Shown here in pieces: positions 55,841-64,000 of a stretch of DNA of 64,000 nt (within the stretch, counting starts at the first letter, position 1; each line of letters starts with the position of its first letter). A program made the position numbers and the translations under genes. Source of the DNA: Mixophyes australis (lineage: Eukaryota > Chordata > Amphibia > Anura > Limnodynastidae); the NCBI GenBank assembly GCA_036250195.1, contig JAVHZZ010000009.1, positions 101,454,771-101,518,770 on the forward strand. The letters run 5' to 3'. The notes below the pieces were generated by a model. It did not search any database, was not told the DNA's origin, and saw only the letters and a program-made list of their open reading frames with translations.

Positions 55841-57215
55841 AACATTCAGCCACAACATTAAAACTACCTGCCTAATATTGTGTAGGTCCTCCTCATGACG
55901 CCAAAACAGCTCTGACCCATTGGGGCATGGACCCCACATGTCCTCTGAAGGTGTCCTGTGGTATCTGGTACCAAAATGTTTGCAGCAGATCCTTTAAGTC
56001 CTGTAAGCTGTGAGGTGGGACCTCCATAGCTCTGATTTTAACTTTTTGAACTCTTTGGGCTAGATTTACTAAAGAGCGGCTTGCTCAAACCACCGCTTTT
56101 TGGCTATTTTACTATTTTTCTATTTACTAAAGCTTAAACCGCCATCAAAATGGCCAGAAATTACATTTTTCAAAACCACCACTTTACAAACTGCCATTCC
56201 GATTTTAACAATGATGAACATACAAACAGCCGGATTTACTAAGCTGGGGTTTTCAAAACCGCCGCAAAACAGCCATCCAAACGGCCAAAAATAAAAGAGG
56301 TGGCTGTGAATGGCGAGATTGCTCAAACTGCTGCTGTTTGATCTATTTTGCCATTCAGAACATAAGAGAAAGCACCATTGACATTTAAAATATTTGGAAA
56401 ACCATTATTTATTGATAAAGGGACAAAATGAATTTAATATTAACTTGTGGAGGATTTTTTTTTTTCAAGGGACACTATTATAGCATTATATTATGTGGAA
56501 AATGTGAATATATAATATTATTAACTAATTGTTAATGGTGGATATAACTATTTATATTGCAAAATTTGTCATTACATATTGTCAGAATAATATAATAATT
56601 AAATAATTGTATCCCCTTAATATAATGAAATTTTTGTTTCCCTTCATAAGTTATTATTTAATTGATTTTGCCCCTTAATCAAAAAAGAATGATTGCCAAC
56701 ATAACTTAAATGTCAATGGTGCTTCTCTTATGTTCTGAATGGCAAAATAGTTCAAACAGCATGTTTAAGCTATCCAGCCATTTTAAAACAGGAATTAAAA
56801 CTGTCCTGTCCTGTCTTGTCTTTTGGATGGCAGTTTAGATGGCAGTTTCATCCAAACCGCCGGCGGTTTGCACAAAACCACCAGCGATGGGTGGCGGTTT
56901 CAAACCGCCACCAAACTCGATTCTTAGTAAATCTAGCTCTTTGTCATGTTCAAACCATTCCTGAACAATTTTTTGCAGTGTGGCAATTATCCTGCTGAAA
57001 GAGACCACTGCCATCAGGGAATACCGTTGTAATGAAGAGGTGCAATTGGTCTTCAACAATGTTTAGATAGGTGGTACGTGTCAAAGTAACATCTACATGA
57101 ATTCCACAACACAAAGTTCCCCAGCAGAACATGGCCCAGAGCATCACACTGCCTCCGCTGGTTTGCCTCCTTCCCATAGTGCATCTTGGTACCATCTCCT
57201 CCCCAGGAAAACGAA
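55841..57215 (-). pseudogene. Tc1/mariner-type transposase remnant, interrupted
   Basis: On the minus strand the DDE domain of a Tc1-like transposase can be read near 56950-57195: MGRRQTSGGSVMLWAMF, GIHVDVTLTRTTYLNIVEDQ, then FPDGSGLFQQDN, which holds the second catalytic aspartate. The following NCHTAKN looks shortened. The stretch that should carry the third acidic residue is not found: the sequence passes from the FEHDKE region (56940) through the foldback insert to a C-terminal, untranslated-like part (55841-56056), with a deletion near 56035. The N-terminal DNA-binding half is also absent. The right edge is approximate. Confidence 0.75.
56057..56939. mobile_element. 883-bp foldback element, copy D2, inside the Tc1 remnant
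   Basis: The ends are GGGCTAGATTTACTAAAG and GAGCTAGATTTACTAAG (complement of the right). Both flanks read TTT. The interior matches 9313-10205 throughout, e.g. GCCATCCAAACGGCCAAAAA, AACATAAGAGAAAGCACCAT. The sequence on its two sides joins into continuous Tc1-type sequence, which confirms the insertion. Confidence 0.85.
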
Positions 57216-57292
57216 AACTGTGAAACTAGAGACTGGCACTTAGAATATAACTGATTTTTATGCAAATAGTGAATCACCTCATTGAAATTTTT

Positions 57293-57298
<6 letters not shown>

Positions 57299-57329
<31 letters not shown>
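57299..57329. repeat. (AT)n microsatellite
   Basis: About 15 AT units between the Tc1 remnant and the LINE fragment. Confidence 0.95.
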
Positions 57330-57330
<1 letters not shown>

Positions 57331-57339
57331 CAGTTTTTC

Positions 57340-58990
57340 ATTTCAAAATAGAGTAGGGGGAAGGGGGTACAGAAGGTAAAAGGTTGCGGGGCATGGGAGT
57401 ACAAAGTTCAATAATTCTAGAGATAATACAAAATATACAATTGGTTGCTAATCACATGTGAATGGTTGTATAAGGAAACTGAGAAGAGAAAGGTGAATTA
57501 GGGTGCGAGGCGTGGAGGGGGAGTGGAGGAGACCGGATTGTATCCATGAAGCAACTTAAGTAATGAGTGGGTAACAGTAGGCTAGTCGGCTGACTATGGG
57601 TCATCAATGTAATATGATGTCCAGGCACTCCAGGTAGCATTGAACTGGAAGTGGTGATTGTGAATGATACTGGTAATGTGTTCCAACTTGTGTGTTTGCT
57701 AAACTGTAAGGATAAGTGCTTGAATAGATTGGGGGTTAATGGGCTATAAGACATCTGCCAAGAGGATATGACCAACCAGTTTTTGTGTGGTGTTTCGGGA
57801 TGTCAGGGACTGGGCATGGGAGGAGATGTTAGGAAATATTATCAGGTAGTGTTACATTTGTGATCAGCTCAATCAGATGGAGGAGCTCTCTATGGTGGGA
57901 CAGTTCCACCATCAGCTGCACAGCCACGCCTACAAGAAGTAGAAGAAGTAGAGGTATTGGAGTAAATGGCACTGAATCTTGATGGCACTAGGTACCAATC
58001 GGAAAAGGGGTGTATATGAATTTTCTTTGCATCGTGCACAGATAGAGCTTTTAGCAACTCCTTCACTTATGCAGGATCAGTCCTCATGGCTGAGTTATTC
58101 ATCCATGTCATTGTCCCATTTGAGTGTGTGTCACTCCATGGTCAGTTGGCCATGTTTATTTAAGAAATAATAAGGTGGATCTACCCAGGCAGAAGGCTTC
58201 AAGCACGAACAGGAGTGGAGGAGTTCTGCATTTGAGTTTATTGTGGTAGAAATAAAGGATCTGTAAGTATTGGTAAAAATCCGATTTCTGCAGCCCAAAG
58301 CACTCGGGGAAGAGGTTCGTAGGGTCGATATTGTAAAAAATATTTAACTTTGTAAGCTGTCCAGCATTTAATGGTGATGGGATCAAGGCCTGGTGCAAAC
58401 TCGGGATAGTTCCAGAGAGGGGACATGAAAGGGGAGTCAGATGTTAGATCAAAAGCTTGATTGTAGAAATTTCAAACTGACAGCATGCATCGCAGAGTCG
58501 AGGGGGAGTCCTGTAAATGGGGGGCGATTCTTGGGATTGGTCTAAAAAGGCAATATGGAGAGTTCATGCCGTCCAAGTGACCCAATCCAGAGTCTAGTAT
58601 ATGCATGTGAGTAGGCTAGTACCGATTGCGTGTGATGCACAGCAAGGTAGTATATATGAAGGCAGGTGAGGCCCAACCCTCCATCTTTGTATGTCTATAA
58701 AGGAACTTGAGGTAGACACCAGCGGCCAATCTGATAAGGCCGCCGTTTGAGAGTGTCAGCAGGGTGGGTAGTGGTAGGGGGATGAATGGTAAGCTGCAGG
58801 GGGGGTGTCCACTCAGTGAGACTCTAAGACTGTATGGGCCTCATGTGAGTGATGGGAAAACGGGCTTCAAAGAGGAGAATGCTTCCTGATCCTATATCTT
58901 TTAGCTCCTGGTGGTCTCCAGTCCAAATATATCGATGGGGGAACATAATTATACTATTTGGTTGAGATTAGCAAAGTAACAGTGCGGAGC
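57340..58990 (-). mobile_element. L1/Tx1-like LINE, C-terminal end of ORF2, decayed
   Basis: Minus-strand peptides in several frames fit the end of an L1-type reverse-transcriptase protein. TAALSDWPL and KMEGWASPAFIYTTLL (58640-58760) correspond to the 'GGLGLPDF.YY.A' stretch after the polymerase domain. SPLWNYPEFAPGLDP and WTAYKVKYFLQYRPYEPLPR (58238-58426) are followed in another frame by SDFYQYLQILYFY, the usual 'W..GI..L...F..LQ' and 'F.RYLQ' blocks. No polymerase active-site block remains. The 57340-57950 part would be the 3' untranslated region. Assignment is by motif style only. Confidence 0.6.
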
Positions 58991-60045
58991 TCATCGGAAG
59001 TGCATCCGGCACGAAAGGTGTTTAGGCCACGCCCCCGCATTATGATTATTTATGTGACACTACCACTCAATAGATATTTCATATGCGTTGCCTAACGTGC
59101 ACAATGCAGCAACTTTATGTTCATTAAACCCTTATCCAGCACGGACGCAAATGAATTAATCTTGCATCCTAATGATGCCTGCAAATTTTCTCCCTAAAGA
59201 TATTTTAATATCAAATGAAGATTTTACAAACTCGTCTGATATTATGCATTGTGATGAAGTCTGCCCAATTCAATAGTTTATTTCTACACTTTTAATTAGA
59301 AAAACAAGTAAGAGGTAAGTCTCACATTTACTCACCATAACTGACTGATCAGACACCAAATATTCACCACTGTAACCAATGACTAGAGACAGCCCATGTT
59401 CTCAGTGGATGATGTTAGCATCTTGTATTGTTATCACTGCTTTTGCAGCTACTCATTAATATTCCGTACATTCTGATGCATTTTCTATATCATTGTCTAT
59501 TAACAAGAAGGATAATCACTCATTCAGTTATCAAGCAGTCAGCAAAGACCTGGCCTTGAGCCTTCAGTGCAAAGAATCATGGGAGATCAGAGAAGGTTAA
59601 ATGTGATTGACATAACATTATCTACATTTTATATATAATTATAGTTTAATAATGAAAGCAGATGTCAGATAGCGAACATAGCTTTTAGTTCAAGTAGTCC
59701 CAGATATTTATTCACATAGCAGCATATTAAGGCCTCATATTTACTTTAACGCAAAAATGATATTTAATATTGAAATTACAATGACAATGCTTCAAGGGGC
59801 TTATTAGATTATTTTTATTGGATATTAGATTGACTTAAAATGTTTAAAATGGAAGTCTTGTGAAACAAAAGAGAATCACAACTCAAGTGAAAGCAAAAGG
59901 TAACAGTTAGAAAGCAAAGGAAAAAAGAAAATAACCTAGAGGTAGAAGATGAAAAAGAACAAAGTAAGCTAAGGGTAGACAGTGAAACAAAATATTCTCT
60001 TGACTAGAGTAGAGAGAATGGTATGCAATGTAAAAAAAAGGTTAT
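58991..60045. other. AT-rich sequence, nothing recognised
   Basis: No transposon edge or supported coding frame. Confidence 0.5.
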
Positions 60046-60220
60046 GGGCTAGATTTACTAAGCTGCGGGTTTGAAAAAATGGGGATGTTGCCTATAGCAA
60101 CCAATCAGATTCTAGCTATCATTTTGCAGAAGGTACTAAATAAATTAAAGCTAGAATCTGATTGGTTGCTATAGGCAACATCACCACTTTTTCAAACCCG
60201 CAGCTTAGTAAATCTAGTCC
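60046..60220. mobile_element. 175-bp palindromic MITE, TAT duplication
   Basis: Same family and exact length as 7348-7522. Ends are GGGCTAGATTTACTAAGC and GGACTAGATTTACTAAGC (complement of the right). Both flanks read TAT. Each arm has CCTATAGCAACCAATCAGAT or its complement. Confidence 0.85.
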
Positions 60221-60466
60221 TATGTCTTTATTAGATGGGTTTTCTACTTTAAAAATGAATCTCCTCCATTCCCAATAATTTTGGTACACTTTGAATGCGA
60301 TCTCTACCACAGAACCCAAACCGTTCGCTGTATTTAACAGAATTCCGCCGCTCTCACATAACTGGGACCTCTGTTCACATTTGGCCCTCCATGGATCTCT
60401 GTAGCTGGAGAGATCCAAAGCATTGAGAAGCCCAGCTGTGGAAACTCCGTTAACCCTTACTAACCT

Positions 60467-60637
60467 GAAAGTATATTTACTAAACTGCAGGTTTGAAAAG
60501 TGGAGGTGTTGCATATAGCAACCAATCAGATTCTAGCTATCATTTTGTAGAGTGCACTAAATAAATAACTAAAATCTGATTGGTTGCTATAGGCAACATC
60601 TCCACTATTTCAAACCCACAGTTTAGTAAATATACCC
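60467..60637. mobile_element. Third copy of the 175-bp MITE family
   Basis: The arms match the family (GTATATTTACTAAACTGC, AGCAACCAATCAGATTC, and the inverted partner ending CAGTTTAGTAAATATACC). The outermost bases at the left are changed (GAAAGTAT), so the duplication is not clear. Confidence 0.75.
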
Positions 60638-62655
60638 CCTGGTGTCAGTTGTACAAGTGACCAATGACTTCATTCTCATGCCCACCCCCAAACTTTTTTT
60701 TCCTAAACAGAGTGAAGACTGCAGGGCCAGCGTGGGGCAGACTCTTCTGGTGGATGCATTATAATAATTATAATAACAAACTGATCAGACAGGTAGTATT
60801 TTGGGACGGGAGGGGTTAAGCAAGTTATGCTAAAAAATGTTGTTTTTAGTAGTCCTATTAAAATGTCATTTTTCCCACAAAAATATTTTCATAATGTGTA
60901 GATCAGGGAGAACTGCACTCTCTTGACTTTTGTTGAATGTCAGCGCTGTTCTGATTAATCAGAAGATTATTCACAAGTGGCTCACTAAAGCTACCATATT
61001 TCTGAAAAAGACCATCCCACACTCTTACTCGTTGACTTGGATTAAACATCTGACCGCAATAATGCGTGCCTCAGCAGACTTTTTTTTTTACTTTGCATGT
61101 TTTAGCCATACTTTAAAAAAAAAAATTGACAAAGTATTCCCAGAATTATACCACATACTTTGACCTCTGCATCTGTAGCCTAGTACCGGACATGTGTGGC
61201 TGAGATTTCAAAGGTGCCCATTTGGGGCATATCTGGCTGCTAAAAACGAGAGCCATACTGACAAATCTATTTAATCTGATCACACATGGAAACATAAAAA
61301 ATATTGACCTTATAAATTATTTTTACAGAGATCATAATGTAAAACCAATTGTGTATAATTACAACAACTATAATTGACCTGCAAATAAGATATATAATTT
61401 TCGATTTTTAAAACTAAATATGTCTCATTAGAATTGCTCATCCTTCATCACCCCCTCTTGTATAACAGATCAGTTTGAATAATTTCGTTACTGCCTATGT
61501 ACTTATCACCTGGACTGAATTTCTTTGAAAAAATTTCAGGTCATCAACCATTCACATTGAATCATTTCTTGAAAGGAATCATCTGATGGAGCTATGCCCT
61601 TCAAAACTCTTCTAGAGCATTGGTAAAAGTTAGGAAACATAATTAAACTCCCTCCACATTAACATTTATATAATACATAAACCAAATGCTTATCCCGATT
61701 CACCAAACAAATTACATTCCGAGCATTATAATCAGCTACTTATCAATGGTACCATTTGAAATTATTTCTAGTTCTACAACTCAAAATGCAAGATGCCTTA
61801 AATACAAACCCTGTACATTTACATACTGATTTCATGAGCAGAGCAAAAGGTATTTGCCAGTAACAGTACAAGACTCAGCAATTTTATTGTCTGCAGAACC
61901 CTGGTCCTCTCTGATATGAAAATTCAATTATTTTAGAATGGGTACTCTCATTAAATTTTGACAAGCAGTGCAAACTAGGTACCAAGGATAGCTCTAAAAG
62001 CCAGTTGGGTCTGATAGCACCAGGCGGAATTTTAAATTGTAGTATTTTTACTAAACGAGATTACCTGACAATTTAATATTAAAAGAAACAAAATTAATCA
62101 AAATATTGCTCCGTTTGGCATTTTTGGAGGCTCTTACTACAATGTAATGCGTATATAAGCTTATATGTTTTTCCATGTTTGCTTTGTAGCAAGGGGACAT
62201 AAGTATCATTTTCATGTTGATGTTTTATGGAGAGGAATGGTGTCCATTTTTTAGGATTATCTGGTGTTTATTGACTTGTATGTGTTTACTGCATGACTAT
62301 ATATTTGGACTGGTTTGCAATTATACATATCTGCTAGTGAGATCGCAGTGATTAGCTATCCTAACAATCTACAGTATGTTGTTCCTTATTACACATGGAT
62401 TTTAGTAGAGTTTGCTCCTATATGCAGATGAGTAGCATCAACTGTTTTTAAGGTACAGCTATAAAGTCTAATGCAAAAGCCACATTTATATATGAATTAT
62501 AAATATATGATAACTATATTGATTATCTTCTCCATTTCATACCTAAATGACCAGATTCCCAGTTTATTGCTACATGTCAAAGTAGAGCTCCATGTATGAA
62601 ACGTCCAGCATGTCTTTTAAACATACCCACTTCCCTAATCTCTGGAGATACATAT
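60638..62655. other. AT-rich sequence, nothing recognised
   Basis: Two kilobases without repeat ends, tandem units or plausible exons. Confidence 0.5.
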
Positions 62656-62717
62656 GGGTTTCCTTCCACACTCCAAAAACATACTAGTAGGTTAATTGGC
62701 TGCTAAAAAATTGACCC

Positions 62718-62758
<41 letters not shown>

Positions 62759-62883
62759 TGTCTCTGTCCCTTTGTCTGTCTGTGTGTGTTAGGGAATTTA
62801 GACTGTAAGCCCCAATGGGGCAGGGACTGATGTGAGTGAGTTCTAGTGAGTGACGCTCTATAAATAAATGGTGATGATGATGA
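62656..62883 (+). mobile_element. Truncated retroposon, L2-type tail
   Basis: It starts within GGGTTTCCTTCCACACTCC and continues ACATACTAGTAGGTTAATTG, an expanded (TG)n tract (62719-62757), GACTGTAAGCCCCAATGGGG and a tail TGACGCTCTATAAATAAATG with GATGATGATGA. The head part is missing. Confidence 0.75.
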
Positions 62884-63258
62884 GATATAGCTGTGTTTTG
62901 CTCAGTTTGCTCAGATTATATAGTATTTTAAATGTTTCAAAATGTGTCAACCAATAGGAGTGGACAAAGCATGATTGTATTGTTCTTAGGTTACAGGTCA
63001 ATAGGCAAGAACTGTGAAGTTACCGCTCAATGGAAATGTAAGAAAACATAATGCTGCAACCGCTATTTTGCCATTCTGGGCCCAGGTCTATGACTTGCCA
63101 CATATTTTGTGAAACTCTTAGTACTTATGCTAGCATTTTAGTTTTTATTAGGAAAACAATGGTATTAAAAGGCACAATATAGCCCTTAGAGTAACTTATT
63201 AGGATATAAAAATGCCTCATAGTAAAGGGCCTGCTGCTCTTATATGATCACTGCTTGG
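62884..63258. other. AT-rich sequence, nothing recognised
   Basis: No features seen. Confidence 0.5.
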
Positions 63259-63413
63259 CAGAGGCGGAACTAGCGAGCTGTGGGCCCCGGTGCAGGGAGG
63301 CGGGGAGGAGGGAACAGGGCCCCCCCTATCTGCATCTGCCACGCAGCGGGCCCCATTATCTCCATGGGCCCCGGTACACTGCACCTGCCGCACCAATAGT
63401 ACCTCCGCCACTA
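63259..63413. mobile_element. Short hAT-type MITE, CAGWGGCGGAACT family
   Basis: The left end is CAGAGGCGGAACTAGC; the complement of the right end is TAGTGGCGGAGGTACT. Flanks CTGCTTGG (63251-63258) and CTTCTTGA (63414-63421) agree at 6 of 8 positions. The interior (GCTGTGGGCCCCGGTGCA, GGGCCCCATTATCTCC) matches the 89-bp relative at 7123-7211, which is shorter by one internal block. Confidence 0.7.
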
Positions 63414-63421
63414 CTTCTTGA

Positions 63422-64000
63422 CGATTATAAACTGGTGATGCACACCTCTCAATCTTTAACAACAACTATAAAATAAGCCCCACCCCAGATCCACCCAAAG
63501 TCACAGCAGATCCACCAAAAAAATATTCATGTTGAAGTACAGCTCCGCCCACTTCCATTTAAGCTCTGCCCCTTTTGAAACTCGCATTTTGGAACTGTTC
63601 TGCTGAAACAGGGAAGGTTGGGATATATGCTATGGTAATATTATTATTATTACAGTTTATTAATATAACACAACTATATTATGCAGAGACGTATAGGGAA
63701 TATTTAACCATTCACATCAGTCCCTGCTCCTATCATGCATTGCACACACATATCTATCAACTGGCTGCTATTTATTGAAATGGTGCCTTTAAGAAACCTT
63801 TCACTAGTCTTTGGTTTAACATTCTGAAAAGAAACTTCCAGTTTGTAAAGTTACATAGAAAAATAACACCTGGTTATTGTGAAAGTATACACGCCCTTCC
63901 TGCAGATTTTTATGTAAATACATACTAAGATACACTATCTAGGACTCTTTTGCCCAGAAAACAGACATTTTGCAGATTAAAGATATGCCAATGTACTTTG
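63422..64000. other. AT-rich sequence, nothing recognised
   Basis: No repeat or gene evidence. Confidence 0.5.

Noticed and set aside
55632..55939. Open frames of alternating Cys-Val or Thr-His
   Set aside because: Translation of the (TG)n microsatellite.
1..64000. CRISPR arrays or bacterial operons
   Set aside because: No repeat-spacer pattern exists. The tandem arrays have no unique spacers, and all context is vertebrate.

Overview
The window looks like non-coding DNA from a large vertebrate genome, most likely a frog. The repeats support this: L2-type LINE tails ending in a 'GCGCTATATAAATAA' box, short palindromic elements opening GGGCTAGATTTACTAA, several CAG...CTG hAT-type elements, and a sushi-like chromodomain LTR retrotransposon. 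I found no convincing host protein-coding exon, tRNA, rRNA or CRISPR array. The recognisable proteins are decayed transposon proteins. The longest open frames, about 800 codons, come from a 36-bp satellite whose period is a multiple of three.

Layout. 0-5 kb: a palindromic element, a solo LTR with TATA box and poly(A) signal, a chain of hairpins, and a GC-rich hAT MITE with a perfect 8-bp target duplication. 5-16 kb: L2 tail, small MITEs, a hAT mosaic, an 893-bp foldback with TAA duplication, and a hAT element at 14.7-15.4 kb. 16-21 kb: L2 tails and a long minus-strand L2 copy (endonuclease end, linker, reverse transcriptase with YVDD) carrying a foldback. 21.7-26 kb: a hAT-like mosaic interrupted by a minus-strand Ty3/gypsy chromovirus. 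26.5-33 kb: a second mosaic, a solo LTR split by a 1.8-kb hAT-like element, and that element's internal minisatellite. 34.8-37.3 kb: about 67 copies of a 36-bp satellite with higher-order structure. 41-45 kb: two solo-LTR candidates with ~70-bp minisatellites, a CTAT tract and a perfect 21-bp hairpin. 46-51 kb: retroposon tails and two copies of an SGNH-hydrolase-like transposon fragment. 53.9-54.6 kb: a retroposed unit headed by the 5' end of U2 snRNA, with matching 12-bp target duplications. 55.7-59 kb: a TG/TAGA microsatellite, a Tc1-like transposase remnant interrupted by a second foldback copy, and an L1/Tx1-like LINE end. 60-64 kb: two 175-bp-type MITEs, a retroposon tail and a small hAT element.

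The genes do not form a working system. What can be read is an insertion history: hAT into LTR, LTR element into hAT mosaic, foldback into Tc1, foldback into L2, and L2 tail into MITE, with local tandem amplification inside several of the inserts. Family names come from recognising motifs by eye. No database search was run, and divergence values were not computed.
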